DNA of 64,000 nucleotides from Solibacillus silvestris_B (GCF_051967575.1 NZ_JBQCJW010000009.1:68256-132255); one strand, 5' to 3'. Counted from the first letter of the stretch, positions 33,638 through 42,675 are shown. Numbers and translations: made by a program. Notes: generated by a model from the letters alone, not told the origin.

Positions 33638-34401
33638 TAGAAATTAAAGGGATTTCCAAAAGCTTTGGAAAAAAACCAGTTGTGGAAGATGTCACATTAA
33701 ATATCCAGCCGAAAGCCATCACTTCATTTATTGGACCTAACGGAGCCGGCAAGTCGACATTATTATCGATGGTAAGCCGATTGCTTGATTCAGATACAGG
33801 CGAAGTATTATTAGATCAAAATGACGTAAAAAAAATGAAGTCGAATGATTTCGCGAAACGTGTGGCCATTTTGCGTCAATCCAATCATTTAAATGTACGT
33901 TTAACTGTACGTGAACTCGTATCATTTGGGCGCTATCCATATTCAAAAGGGCGTTTAACAGCAGAGGATGAGGAACATATCGACCGTGCGATTGAATATA
34001 TGACACTCGGCGATATGCAACATAAGTTTTTGGATGAATTATCAGGCGGGCAAAAGCAACGCGCATTTATTTCAATGGTTATCGCCCAGGACACTGAGTA
34101 TATTTTGCTCGATGAACCATTGAATAACTTGGATATGAAGCACTCTGTCCAAATTATGAAAATTTTGCGCAAGCTTGTGGATGAGTTGGGAAAAACGGTT
34201 GTTATTGTTTTGCATGATATTAACTTCGCTTCAGTATACTCTGATCGAATTGTGGCATTAAAAGATGGACGTCTTGTAAAAGATGGTCCGACACATGAAA
34301 TTATCAACTCTGAAGCATTGCGGGAAGTTTACGATATGCATATTCCAGTACAAGAACAGGATGGCTGTCGTATTTGCGTATACTTTAATTCACATAGCTA
34401 A
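33634..34401 (+). CDS. yclP: iron-siderophore ABC transporter ATPase (YclP-like)
   Basis: This 255-residue ATPase energises siderophore import. Walker A is GPNGAGKST, the Q-loop is in ILRQSNHLNV, the ABC signature is LSGGQKQRAFI, Walker B is YILLDEPLNNLD, and the switch histidine lies in VIVLHDINFAS. The start overlaps the stop of the second permease (ATGA). A hairpin terminator follows, so expression of the binding protein can be set separately. All ATPase motifs are intact. Confidence 0.92.
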   Translation: MIEIKGISKSFGKKPVVEDVTLNIQPKAITSFIGPNGAGKSTLLSMVSRLLDSDTGEVLLDQNDVKKMKSNDFAKRVAILRQSNHLNVRLTVRELVSFGRYPYSKGRLTAEDEEHIDRAIEYMTLGDMQHKFLDELSGGQKQRAFISMVIAQDTEYILLDEPLNNLDMKHSVQIMKILRKLVDELGKTVVIVLHDINFASVYSDRIVALKDGRLVKDGPTHEIINSEALREVYDMHIPVQEQDGCRICVYFNSHS

Positions 34402-34409
34402 ATGGTAAT

Positions 34410-34446
34410 AAATGTATAAGTTGCGCTCGCTTATACATTTATTTTC
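34410..34446 (+). terminator. terminator between ATPase and binding protein genes
   Basis: AAATGTATAAG (34410-34420) pairs with CTTATACATTT (34430-34440), followed by ATTTTCT. It separates yclNOP from yclQ, which has its own promoter. Confidence 0.75.
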
Positions 34447-34486
34447 TGAAGTTAATTGAGAATGAATATTAATTTCAAAAAATGGA

Positions 34487-34543
34487 TTGACAATATTATC
34501 TGCTTGATTTAGACTAACGGTAGTCAAATGAAAACGATTATCA
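34487..34543 (+). promoter_or_regulatory. promoter and Fur box for the siderophore-binding protein gene
   Basis: TTGACA (34487-34492) and TAGACT (34510-34515) are 17 bases apart. TGAAAACGATTATCA at 34529-34543 matches the Fur 7-1-7 consensus TGATAATNATTATCA at nearly all positions and covers the transcription start region. Confidence 0.75.
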
Positions 34544-34580
34544 CTCTCGCTCGGGAGTATAGTAGGAGGAAATAGTAAAA

Positions 34581-35636
34581 ATGAAAAAGTGGAAATTTTT
34601 AACGGCAGCAGCATTAACATTAATGTTAGCGGCATGTGGTGCAGACGAAGAAACATCAACAAAGGACGATAGCGATAAAGCGGCTACAGAGCAAACAGCA
34701 GGCACTGATAATAAAGAAACTGCAGCAACAGAAGCGCCTGTCTTCCCAATGACAGTATCTTCTTTATCGGCAGGCAGTGAAACTGAAGATGGTAAATCAC
34801 TTACGTTTGAAGATGTGACTTTTGAAGAAATGCCAAAAAACATTGTAGTATTTGACTACGGTTTCTTAGATACACTTGATGCATTAGGTGTGGAAGGCAT
34901 CGTTGGTATCGCTGCAAACGGCGGTAAAGGTAACTTCCCTGAGCATTTAAAAGAAAAATATTTAACTGATTCAGTTACTGACGTTGGTTCTTTAAAACAA
35001 ATCGACTTCGAAAAAGTAGCAGCTGCTAATCCGGATGCAATCTTCATCTCAGGTCGTCAAGGTTCTTTCTATGAAGAATTGAAAGAAATTACACCAAACG
35101 TAGTATTCATCGGTTCTGATAACTCGAACTATGTAGATGGCGTATTTGAAACAGTTGACTTAGCTGCTGAAATCTTCGGCAAACAAGAAAAAGCGGAAGA
35201 ATTAAAAGCTTCATTACAAGAAAAAGTTGACGCTGTTAAAGAAAAAGCAGCTGGCTATGAAAATGCATTAGTAGCAATGTACAACGACAAAAAGATCTCT
35301 GGTTTCGACAACGGTGAAGATTCTCGTTTCGCATATGTGTACAATGACTTTGGTTTCAAACCATCAACTACTGACATCAAAGCTTCATCACACGGTTCTG
35401 ATTTCTCTTATGAATCAATTCTTTCTGTAGACCCGGAAGTATTATTAATCATTGACCGCACAGCTTCAGATGTAGAAACAATTAAAGCTGACATTGAAAA
35501 CGATATCATCAAACAAACTCGTGCTTACAAAGAAGACAAAATCGTTTACTTGGACGGAGTGAACTGGTATTTCTCTTCTAACGGTGTTACGACTGAAGCA
35601 GAGAAATTAGATGAAATCCTAAACGAATTAAAATAA
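34581..35636 (+). CDS. yclQ: iron-siderophore binding lipoprotein (YclQ-like)
   Basis: This 351-residue lipoprotein binds ferric siderophore outside the membrane and hands it to the permeases. The signal peptide ends in lipobox LMLAAC (Cys at about 19), then a Thr/Ala/Glu-rich linker of about 35 residues, then a Fec-type clamshell with KNIVVFDYGFLDTLDALGVE and the later NPDAIFISGRQ segment. GTAGGAGGAAA precedes ATG 34581. It has its own Fur-controlled promoter, which would allow more binding protein than permease. Petrobactin specificity is inferred from the YclQ resemblance. Confidence 0.88.
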   Translation: MKKWKFLTAAALTLMLAACGADEETSTKDDSDKAATEQTAGTDNKETAATEAPVFPMTVSSLSAGSETEDGKSLTFEDVTFEEMPKNIVVFDYGFLDTLDALGVEGIVGIAANGGKGNFPEHLKEKYLTDSVTDVGSLKQIDFEKVAAANPDAIFISGRQGSFYEELKEITPNVVFIGSDNSNYVDGVFETVDLAAEIFGKQEKAEELKASLQEKVDAVKEKAAGYENALVAMYNDKKISGFDNGEDSRFAYVYNDFGFKPSTTDIKASSHGSDFSYESILSVDPEVLLIIDRTASDVETIKADIENDIIKQTRAYKEDKIVYLDGVNWYFSSNGVTTEAEKLDEILNELK

Positions 35637-35645
35637 TATTGTATA

Positions 35646-35677
35646 AGGCATGTCTCAATGCGAGACATGCCTTTTTG
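35646..35677 (+). terminator. Rho-independent terminator after yclQ
   Basis: AGGCATGTCTC pairs with GAGACATGCCT around five loop bases, followed by TTTTT. Confidence 0.9.
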
Positions 35678-35697
35678 GAAAAAGAGGAGGGTTTTAT

Positions 35698-36030
35698 ATG
35701 TTCGTGCAAATTCGCAAATGGATCGTAACAGAAGGTAATTCCGATAAAATTATCGAGCGTTTTGGGAAAAAACCTGGTCAAGGCCCATCTTTAATAGAAC
35801 AGCGTGAAGGCTTCATTAGCCGCGAGCTGCTTATAAAAAATGTTCGTCGCGGTGAAGAAGAAGTAATCATGATCATCCGTTGGGAATCGGAAGAAGCTTG
35901 GAAGGCTTGGGAAAAGAGTCCTGAACATATTGCGGGCCATAAGGCAAAAATCCAGGAGCATGGCGGTAAACCACCGAAGCCGGAATTCGTCATTTCCATG
36001 GAACACGGCAATTACACAGTTGTGGAATAA
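35698..36030 (+). CDS. hmoA: haem-degrading monooxygenase (HmoA-like)
   Basis: This 110-residue ABM-fold protein resembles the IsdG-type haem monooxygenases of Bacillus (HmoA/YetG), which open haem to release iron. The IIRWESEEAWKAWEKSPEHI stretch and the following AGHK carry the Trp and His expected of the family. The N-terminal Asn of staphylococcal IsdG is not obvious. AGAGGAGG lies before ATG 35698. It follows the Fur-controlled siderophore operon after a terminator, so it is likely part of the iron-starvation response, but no separate Fur box was found in the short gap. Confidence 0.82.
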   Translation: MFVQIRKWIVTEGNSDKIIERFGKKPGQGPSLIEQREGFISRELLIKNVRRGEEEVIMIIRWESEEAWKAWEKSPEHIAGHKAKIQEHGGKPPKPEFVISMEHGNYTVVE

Positions 36031-36043
36031 TAATCCTTATATA

Positions 36044-36085
36044 AAAATCTATCTTGCTAAATTTTTTAGCGGGGTAGATTTTTTG
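36044..36085 (+). terminator. Rho-independent terminator after hmoA
   Basis: AAATCTATCTTGCTAA pairs imperfectly with TTAGCGGGGTAGATTT, and a T-run follows. Confidence 0.8.
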
Positions 36086-36151
36086 TTTCCCTAAATTGCA
36101 TATATTATAATAAACGTAAAAATAGCAGTACGGATGGAAGCGGGGATAAGC

Positions 36152-36763
36152 GTGAAAAAAGGGGCATTCCTATTTGCATTAGTTGCTTTAGCGATTTTTT
36201 CCGTTATCGCTCTTAATTATGATTCAGCGAGCTTTATGGCATTTGACGAACGAATCCAATCTTTGTTTCAAGGAAATGACATCATCATTTCATTTCATTA
36301 TATAGGGGAAACAAATTTTATTTTAGTCATTGCGGTCATGCTATTGCTCTACTTATGGGTTTACGGTAAAAATTATCGTGGTATGTTATTTGTATTGCTG
36401 ACATTAGCGGTCGGAAATAGCATCAACCGATTATTAAAGCATTATTTTGAGCGACCTCGCCCGGAAATTGCCGATCAGCTTGCAACATTCAGCTTTCCAT
36501 CGGGGCATTCCCAAATGGGTGTATTGTATTTGCTAACATTGGCCTATTTATTTTCGAAGATGACGAATAGCAGAAAGAAGGCGGCAGCTGCTTGGGTTAT
36601 CGCTATTGTCCTCGCATTTTTTATCGGATTATCACGCATTGCAGAAGGACGTCATTTCCCTACAGACGTATTAGCTGGATGGAGCATCGGTTACATTTGG
36701 TTCATCATTTGCGTAATATGGTATGAGTCAAGGAAGTATAAAAATAACGATCCGGATTCCTGA
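36152..36763 (+). CDS. PAP2 family membrane phosphatase
   Basis: This protein of about 203 residues is an integral membrane phosphatidic acid phosphatase type 2, which may act on undecaprenyl pyrophosphate or phosphatidylglycerol phosphate. The three catalytic motifs are KHYFERPRP, FPSGHSQ and SRIAEGRHFPTD, all intact, between about six helices. GTG 36152 is favoured because GCGGGG lies seven bases before it; ATG 36134 has a weaker site. The gene stands alone between two terminators and its lipid substrate is unknown. Confidence 0.88.
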   Translation: MKKGAFLFALVALAIFSVIALNYDSASFMAFDERIQSLFQGNDIIISFHYIGETNFILVIAVMLLLYLWVYGKNYRGMLFVLLTLAVGNSINRLLKHYFERPRPEIADQLATFSFPSGHSQMGVLYLLTLAYLFSKMTNSRKKAAAAWVIAIVLAFFIGLSRIAEGRHFPTDVLAGWSIGYIWFIICVIWYESRKYKNNDPDS

Positions 36764-36893
36764 TTATAGGGAATTCTTTTTTTAAATATAAAGTTGGTTT
36801 ATTGCATAAGATGTTACTTCAATGAAGAAAGTTGCATTAGGGAAACATTTCGCATATAATTTAGAAAATGAATAAAAAATAAAGGAGAATAAT

Positions 36894-37715
36894 ATGGATG
36901 AAAATGTATTGCTTGCGTTAGGTTTAACATTATTTGCAGGGCTTGCTACAGGAATCGGCAGCTTAATCGCCTTTTTCACTACACGCACAAACAAAAAGTT
37001 TCTATCAATCGCCCTAGGATTTTCGGCGGGCGTAATGATTTATGTATCACTTGTCGAAATTTTTGTGAAAGCTAAAGATGCTTTAGTTAACGTCCACGGA
37101 GAAAAGACGGGGTATTGGCTTACATTGCTAGGGTTTTTTGGGGGTATGCTATTGATCGCATTAATTGACCGTTTTATTCCGAAAGGTAAAAACCCCCATG
37201 AAGTAAAATCTGTAGAAGATGTCCAAAAAGCGCAATTGGTTGGCGCTGAGGATGTAGAGGCAGATCGTTTAATGAAGATGGGATTATTTACAGCACTGGC
37301 GATTGGGATTCATAATTTTCCGGAAGGCATCGCGACGTTCATGTCGGTGCTGCAAGATCCGAATGTCGGAATAGCAATAGCAATAGCTGTAGCAATTCAT
37401 AATATTCCGGAGGGGATTGCTGTAGCTATTCCTATTTTCTATGCAACAGGGAAGCGTATGAAGGCGTTTAAATGGTCGTTCGCCTCTGGTTTATCAGAAC
37501 CATTGGGAGCGTTGATCGCTTATTTAGTGCTTATGCAATTTATGACGGATACGATGTTCGGTGTTATATTTGCGGGCGTCGCTGGTATTATGGTATTCAT
37601 CTCCATCGACGAATTGCTTCCTGCAGCAAAAAAATATGATGAGGCACATTCCTCGATTTACGGTTTGGTGGCGGGTATGGCTGTCATGGCAGTGAGCCTA
37701 GTGCTATTAACTTAA
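36894..37715 (+). CDS. zupT: ZIP family metal transporter (ZupT-like)
   Basis: This 273-residue eight-helix membrane protein imports zinc and possibly other divalent metals. The signature metal-binding helices read HNFPEGIATF (helix 4) and HNIPEGIAVAIP (helix 5), both complete. A hydrophilic loop rich in charged residues lies between helices 3 and 4 (about 95-125). AAAGGAGAAT precedes ATG 36894. No Zur-type palindrome was evident upstream. The gene is monocistronic with a good terminator. Confidence 0.92.
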   Translation: MDENVLLALGLTLFAGLATGIGSLIAFFTTRTNKKFLSIALGFSAGVMIYVSLVEIFVKAKDALVNVHGEKTGYWLTLLGFFGGMLLIALIDRFIPKGKNPHEVKSVEDVQKAQLVGAEDVEADRLMKMGLFTALAIGIHNFPEGIATFMSVLQDPNVGIAIAIAVAIHNIPEGIAVAIPIFYATGKRMKAFKWSFASGLSEPLGALIAYLVLMQFMTDTMFGVIFAGVAGIMVFISIDELLPAAKKYDEAHSSIYGLVAGMAVMAVSLVLLT

Positions 37716-37740
37716 AACGCTGTTAGAAGTATGTTATAAA

Positions 37741-37775
37741 AAAAGCCGGCATCATATAAAAGATGCTGGCTTTTG
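37741..37775. terminator. bidirectional terminator between zupT and the convergent YwnB-like gene
   Basis: AAAAGCCGGCATC pairs with GATGCTGGCTTTT (one G-T pair) with A- and T-runs at the edges. Confidence 0.88.
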
Positions 37776-37779
37776 GCTA

Positions 37780-38427
37780 TTAGGAAGCAGCTGTCACATT
37801 TTCGGATGCAACAGTAAATGTTGTATTTTGATATTCATTTTTTTCAATTTCGTCGAGTAGTGCCACAGCAAAGTCTGCATAGCTAATATAACTATTGAAT
37901 TGCGAGTTTACTAAAATTTTTTCTTCCCCTTTAATATAGTGGCCGGTGCGAGGTCCATCTGAATCGAACATGGCAGACGGGATTGCAAACGTCCATTGAA
38001 TCGATGAACTTTCCAAATCGTGAAGGTTTTGCAATTGAGCCTTTGCTGCAGGCGCAAGCTCCTCTGGATAATCTTCAAGATCCATTAAGCGGACCGTCTT
38101 TTCGCGGTTAACAAAAAGGCATCCTGAACTACCTACAACGAACAGCTTTTTTGTTGTTCCCTCCAGCAGGGAAATTAAATGCTGACCTGCCGTAATGTGT
38201 AAATGCTCTTCCCCTGGCAGCGGGGCAAAGGCGTTAATTAAAATATCAAAAGAGGCAATTTGTTCCTTCGTTAAATTAAATAAGTCGCTTTCAATGATTT
38301 GAATATTTTCCTCTTGTAATGTCGCCTTATTTTTTACAATAGCTGTGACATCGAAGTTACGCATTAAAGCCTCTCGTAAAATATGAGTACCTGCTTTACC
38401 AGCAGCACCGATTACTGCAATTTTCAT
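37780..38427 (-). CDS. NAD(P)H-binding atypical SDR protein (YwnB-like)
   Basis: This 215-residue cytoplasmic protein has an NmrA/atypical SDR fold. The nucleotide-binding loop is IGAAGKAGTHILREAL, and a later LFVVGSSGCLFV strand and YADFAVALLDEIE helix match the YwnB/NAD(P)-binding group. No YxxxK active site is present, so it may sense redox state or reduce small substrates. Its start follows AAAGGGGTAAT. It is convergent with zupT. Function is not known. Confidence 0.8.
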   Translation of the reverse strand: MKIAVIGAAGKAGTHILREALMRNFDVTAIVKNKATLQEENIQIIESDLFNLTKEQIASFDILINAFAPLPGEEHLHITAGQHLISLLEGTTKKLFVVGSSGCLFVNREKTVRLMDLEDYPEELAPAAKAQLQNLHDLESSSIQWTFAIPSAMFDSDGPRTGHYIKGEEKILVNSQFNSYISYADFAVALLDEIEKNEYQNTTFTVASENVTAAS

Positions 38428-38796
38428 TAATATTACCCCTTTCTAACAGTAGATTTATTAATATACCCAAAAATGAAAGAAATTATGCATGGAAGAAGAA
38501 AACGCAGAAATAATTAAACTAAAAAATGCTCCTTATTTTCGACTTGGAAATTAAGGTGCATTTTAAACGGGCAGATAGAAATTATAAGTTTTTCTAATTA
38601 TATAGAAGATTATGGTCTCTGATGTTGTGGATCACTTTGCATAAAGGTGATGTTGGCAAAGAGTAAAATAAAGAGAAGATGTTTTTGGTGGGCCAGCACA
38701 AAAGTCATCAAGTCATGCTGCACATGGCTTTGCGACTTTTCTTCGTGCTTTTTGAAACGCCCGCCAAATAAATTGCCTTGTGTTTCATATGAGCTT
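38428..38796. other. gene-free interval between YwnB-like gene and thrB
   Basis: The left part (38428-38640) is AT-rich and probably holds the promoter of the YwnB-like gene. The right part has a weak open frame of 65 codons on the minus strand (38610-38807) that overlaps the thrB stop and has no ribosome site, and a plus-strand open frame in the same place. Neither is convincing. No terminator for thrCB was identified with confidence. Confidence 0.4.
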
Positions 38797-39702
38797 TCAC
38801 CATCCATAGGCTGTTACGGTCGAACCTGATGGGGAAGCTGTTGTTAAAACGATTTTGTGTGCAGGGAATCGCTTTTGCATCGAAAGAACGAATTGCTCGG
38901 ATACATGAAGCGGGATCATGGATATCAATGTTGGACCTGCACCACTTAATGCTGTCCCATATGCTCCGGCGCTTTTTGCCGCTTCATGGATTTCCGCATA
39001 ATTTGGTATAAGCTGAGCACGGAAAGGCTCATGGAAAAGATCTGCCTCCATATACCGGCCGATACGCACATAATCTTTCGCGATTAAAGAAGCGGCAAGC
39101 ATATTCGCATTTGCACTGGCACGAACTGCATAGCCACGGTCAAATTGATCTGGTAAAACCCCGCGTGAATCAGCTGTTTTCAGCTCTACATTCGGAATAA
39201 ACACAACAAATGCTGCATCAATCTCTTGAATATGCAGCGTGTCGACAATCCCTTGTTCATCCATAGAGGAAATAGTCAATCCGCCTAGTACGGAAGCTGT
39301 CGCATTATCGGGATGTCCTTCAATTTGAGAGGAAATATTCAATTTATCCTGTGTGGATAAATCTAATTCTCCTAAAATATCGGCCAATTCAATGGCTGCA
39401 ACAATTGCTGCCGCACTGCTGCCGAGCCCCCGCGCAAGAGGAAGCTCACTTGCCATTTCGACTTTGCACGGTCTTAATGGCTTGTTGTGCTGCTTCGCTA
39501 CTTGTTGTGCAATACTATAGACTAAATGTGTTTCAACTGTTGTATCGGAAGGCACATTGTCTCCAATATGAACAAATTCCCATTCATCCTGCAATGTTAT
39601 TTCTAAAGTTAAATAAAGTGATAACCCAAGGCCAATCGAGTCAAATCCAGGTCCTAAATTTGCTGTACTGCCAGGTACTTTGATTTGCCATTTCCCCATC
39701 AT
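38797..39702 (-). CDS. thrB: homoserine kinase
   Basis: This 301-residue cytoplasmic GHMP-family kinase phosphorylates homoserine to O-phosphohomoserine, the substrate of threonine synthase. The ATP loop is PLARGLGSSAAAIVAAI, the N-terminal motif is VPGSTANLGPGFDSIG and the C-terminal motif is ALSGAGPTLISM. Two ATG codons begin the frame (39702 and 39699); the first overlaps the thrC stop in an ATGA arrangement. The gene is coupled to thrC. The homoserine dehydrogenase gene that often leads this operon is absent here. Confidence 0.93.
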   Translation of the reverse strand: MMGKWQIKVPGSTANLGPGFDSIGLGLSLYLTLEITLQDEWEFVHIGDNVPSDTTVETHLVYSIAQQVAKQHNKPLRPCKVEMASELPLARGLGSSAAAIVAAIELADILGELDLSTQDKLNISSQIEGHPDNATASVLGGLTISSMDEQGIVDTLHIQEIDAAFVVFIPNVELKTADSRGVLPDQFDRGYAVRASANANMLAASLIAKDYVRIGRYMEADLFHEPFRAQLIPNYAEIHEAAKSAGAYGTALSGAGPTLISMIPLHVSEQFVLSMQKRFPAHKIVLTTASPSGSTVTAYGW

Positions 39703-40763
39703 AAACTGAAAACGCCCTCGATGTAGCGCCGAATTTCTTGTTCGTCATTTTTAAGGGATACTAAATCAACAGTTGAAACGCTCATTGCTGTATCCGAGTC
39801 TTTTAAGCCATTGCCCGTAAATACTGATACGACACGGCTGCCTTGTGCAATTTTACCAGCCTTCACACATTTAATAACACCTGCCAATGATGCAGCAGAA
39901 CCTGGTTCAACAAAAATTCCTTCCTTGCCGGCGATTAACTTGTACGCAGCTAAAATCTCGTCATCTGTTACAGCATCAATTAGGCCGCCTGATTCGTCAC
40001 GTGCTGCTTCAGCATATTTCCAGCTTGCAGGGTTACCGATGCGAATAGCAGTTGCCATGGTTTCAGGATTTGCAATTGGCTTGCCGCTTACGATGGCAGC
40101 TGCTCCTTCTGCTTCAAAACCGTACATTTTCGGGAGACCGCATTTTTTTGCTTCATCATATTCTTTAAAGCCTTTCCAATAAGCTGTAATATTCCCTGCA
40201 TTGCCCACTGGGATGCATAAGTAATCAGGTGATTGCCCGAGCTGATCGACAATTTCAAAGGCCGCTGTTTTTTGTCCTTCAATACGATAAGGATTCACAG
40301 AGTTAACAAGTGCGATCGGTGTTGTTTCCCCGATTTTGCGCACAATATTTAATGCATCATCAAAGTTGCCTTCGATTTCAATGATTTTCGCGCCATATAC
40401 ACAAGCTTGCGCCAATTTGCCAAGTGCGACCTTTCCTTTTGGAATGACGACGATCGATTGAATGCCCGCCCGTGCTGCATAAGCAGCGGCAGCGGCAGAT
40501 GTATTTCCTGTAGAAGCGCAAATAACTACTTTCGAACCTTCTTCAATCGCCTTCGCAACGGCAAAAACCATTCCGCGGTCTTTAAATGAGCCTGTTGGAT
40601 TTGCGCCTTCAATTTTCCCGTACAGCTCGATGCCTAATTCCTTTGACAAATTTACTAACGGAATTAAAGGCGTATTTCCTTCATTTAAAGAGAGTGCAGG
40701 TGTATTTTCAGTAACAGGTAAATACTGTTTATATTCTTCGATAAGACCTTTCCACATAGACAT
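39699..40763 (-). CDS. thrC: threonine synthase
   Basis: This 354-residue PLP enzyme converts O-phosphohomoserine to threonine and phosphate. The PLP lysine lies in NPTGSFKDRGM, the phosphate-binding loop is in IPVGNAGNITAYW, and an SLNEGNTPLIPL substrate region is near the N-terminus. AGAAGGAGC precedes ATG 40763. It leads a thrC-thrB operon on the minus strand. No T-box or threonine attenuator is evident in the roughly 280-base leader region shared with the divergent transporter gene. Confidence 0.93.
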   Translation of the reverse strand: MSMWKGLIEEYKQYLPVTENTPALSLNEGNTPLIPLVNLSKELGIELYGKIEGANPTGSFKDRGMVFAVAKAIEEGSKVVICASTGNTSAAAAAYAARAGIQSIVVIPKGKVALGKLAQACVYGAKIIEIEGNFDDALNIVRKIGETTPIALVNSVNPYRIEGQKTAAFEIVDQLGQSPDYLCIPVGNAGNITAYWKGFKEYDEAKKCGLPKMYGFEAEGAAAIVSGKPIANPETMATAIRIGNPASWKYAEAARDESGGLIDAVTDDEILAAYKLIAGKEGIFVEPGSAASLAGVIKCVKAGKIAQGSRVVSVFTGNGLKDSDTAMSVSTVDLVSLKNDEQEIRRYIEGVFSL

Positions 40764-40915
40764 TTAAGCTCCTTCTGTTCTCGCTAGGTGAACATTTGTT
40801 TTTATATACAAGACATTTTAAACCTATGTGATGGCTATTTCAATAGGAAATAATAAATTGTCCAAATAATTCAATAAAACCTATTGATCCCGGCATAATT
40901 GATTTTATTTGGCGG

Positions 40916-40976
40916 CAGGTGTTTCATTTCTTTCAGCAGATGTCCAAATACACGTCGGAAGAAGTCAAATAATGGT
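40916..40976 (+). repeat. partial copy of the intergenic repeat seen at 11836
   Basis: TTCATTTCTTTCAGCAGATG followed by TCCAAATACACGTCGG aligns with TTCACTTCTTTCAGCGGGTG and TTCAAACGCTCGCGG at 11842-11876, with roughly a quarter of positions differing. The GC-rich right half of the first copy is not present. It lies in the gap between thrC and the MFS gene. Confidence 0.45.
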
Positions 40977-41051
40977 TGTCACTTTTAAGAAACAAATGTA
41001 TGATATTAATGTTAAGTCAAGTGTAAAGACATATGGAAGGTGGAAAAGTAA

Positions 41052-42284
41052 ATGTCAGTGGAAACGAACGGACAAAAACCATTATCCCGCAATAAATTGT
41101 TGCGTATTGCTGGAATTGGTTGGATGTTTGATGCGATGGATGTAGGGATTCTTTCCTTTATCATTGCTGCGCTTGCAGTAGATTGGGGATTAAATAGCAG
41201 CCAAATGGGATGGATTGGCAGTGTCAACTCTATCGGTATGGCTGTAGGCGCGCTACTTTTCGGCGTACTTGCCGATAAAGTGGGGCGCAAGCAGATTTTT
41301 ATGTGGACATTAATATTGTTCTCGGTAGCAAGCGGGCTATCCGCATTCACAACTACATTAACGCTCTTTTTAATTTTGCGCTTCTTCGTTGGAATGGGGC
41401 TTGGCGGGGAATTGCCTGTCGCGTCTACATTAGTATCTGAAAGTGTCAAAGCGGAAGAACGAGGAAAAGTTGTTGTCCTTCTAGAGAGCTTTTGGGCGGG
41501 AGGCTGGCTAATAGCAGCAATTATTTCCTATTTTGTAATCCCTGCTGAGTTTTGGCCGATTGAAGGTTGGCGTGTCGCTTTATTAATAACGGCAATTCCG
41601 GCATTTTATGCTATTTATATAAGAATGAAGCTACCGGACTCCCCGCAATTCAGAGTGAAAGCAGAATCGAAAAAGCGCTCTATCTTCCAAAACATAGCAG
41701 AAGTTTGGGCGAAAAAATATGCGCGTTCCACAATTATGCTGTGGATTTTATGGTTTGCGGTCGTATTTTCCTATTACGGGATGTTTTTATGGCTGCCGAG
41801 TGTGATGGTAGGGAAAGGCTTTGATCTTATCTCGAGCTTTAAATATGTATTAATCATGACATTGGCTCAATTGCCTGGATACTTCACAGCTGCATGGTTT
41901 ATCGAGAAATTTGGCCGTAAGTTTGTATTAGTTACATATTTATTAGGTACAGCGGCAAGCGCATTTGTATTTGGCGGGGCAGAAACAATCACAACGTTAT
42001 TAATTTCCGGTATGCTGCTTTCATTCTTCAACTTAGGTGCATGGGGCGCTTTATATGCCTATACGCCAGAGCAATACCCGGCAATTGTACGTGGAACAGG
42101 AGCTGGAATGGCAGCAGCTGTAGGGCGTGTCGGTGGTATTTTCGGCCCGCTGTTAGTTGGCTCGCTTTTAACGAAAGGCTATGATATTAGTTATATCTTT
42201 ACAATTTTCTGTGTGGCGATTGTCATTGGTGTGTTAGCTGTTATATTTTTAGGAAAAGAAACAAAACAGACAGAATTGCAATAA
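41052..42284 (+). CDS. MFS transporter, NiaP/YceI-like
   Basis: This 410-residue 12-helix transporter of the sugar-porter-like MFS branch most resembles NiaP (YceI), a niacin permease. Loop 2-3 carries GVLADKVGRKQIF and helix 4 GMGLGGELPVASTLVSES, both typical of this group. The first helix reads GWMFDAMDVGILSFI. GGAAGGTGG lies before ATG 41052. AAGTCAAGTG and TAAAGACA just upstream could be part of a NiaR-type operator, but this cannot be confirmed. Other aromatic-acid transporters share these features, so the substrate is tentative. Confidence 0.75.
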   Translation: MSVETNGQKPLSRNKLLRIAGIGWMFDAMDVGILSFIIAALAVDWGLNSSQMGWIGSVNSIGMAVGALLFGVLADKVGRKQIFMWTLILFSVASGLSAFTTTLTLFLILRFFVGMGLGGELPVASTLVSESVKAEERGKVVVLLESFWAGGWLIAAIISYFVIPAEFWPIEGWRVALLITAIPAFYAIYIRMKLPDSPQFRVKAESKKRSIFQNIAEVWAKKYARSTIMLWILWFAVVFSYYGMFLWLPSVMVGKGFDLISSFKYVLIMTLAQLPGYFTAAWFIEKFGRKFVLVTYLLGTAASAFVFGGAETITTLLISGMLLSFFNLGAWGALYAYTPEQYPAIVRGTGAGMAAAVGRVGGIFGPLLVGSLLTKGYDISYIFTIFCVAIVIGVLAVIFLGKETKQTELQ

Positions 42285-42308
42285 AACGGAAACACGGGAA
42301 AAAATATC

Positions 42309-42350
42309 GAAAGGGGTCTGTCCGAAAGTTAATGGGCAGGCCCCTTTAAA
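42309..42350 (+). terminator. Rho-independent terminator after MFS gene
   Basis: AAAGGGGTCTGTCC pairs with GGGCAGGCCCCTTT with one mismatch, followed by AAACGCC rather than a long T-run on the plus strand. It shares the TCCGAAAGTTA loop motif with the hairpin at 47600. Confidence 0.75.
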
Positions 42351-42474
42351 CGCCTTTTATACAGCAGAAATATTCCCATTAAATAAATAGGGATAGTAAG
42401 TTTTTGTTAATTGTTTAATTATAAAGAATAAGTTTTACAAATTCTTGTCAATTTCCTACTCAAAGCCCTCGATT

Positions 42475-42496
42475 CTTTAGTCTGCTAAAGTTTTTT
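42475..42496 (+). terminator. small terminator-like hairpin in the RpiR leader
   Basis: CTTTAG, a TCTG loop and CTAAAG are followed by six T residues. It lies 180 bases before the RpiR start inside a 391-base gap (42285-42675), the rest of which is AT-rich with no gene. It could end a short transcript or act as an attenuator. Confidence 0.45.
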
Positions 42497-42675
42497 CAGA
42501 AAAATCATTGAATTCTATTAATATTCATGTTAATGTATTTTCTATTATTAAGAAATTACTGCACGGTAAAGTACAACATAATAGTTGCCATTCTCTATTT
42601 TAGGCGTCATTACATGTGGACTAATGGTAGAGTTTATTTTTAATGAGAAGAATACAAGAAAAGGAGATGTAGGAA

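Noticed and set aside
38610..38807. 65-codon minus-strand frame overlapping the thrB end
   Set aside because: No ribosome site, overlap with thrB and unusual composition; a plus-strand frame also covers the same place.
41013..41033. Possible NiaR operator before the NiaP-like gene
   Set aside because: The two half motifs AAGTCAAGTG and TAAAGACA are suggestive, but I could not match a full operator consensus with confidence.
40909..41145. 78-codon plus-strand frame before and into the MFS gene
   Set aside because: It overlaps the true MFS start in another frame and has no ribosome site or recognisable product.
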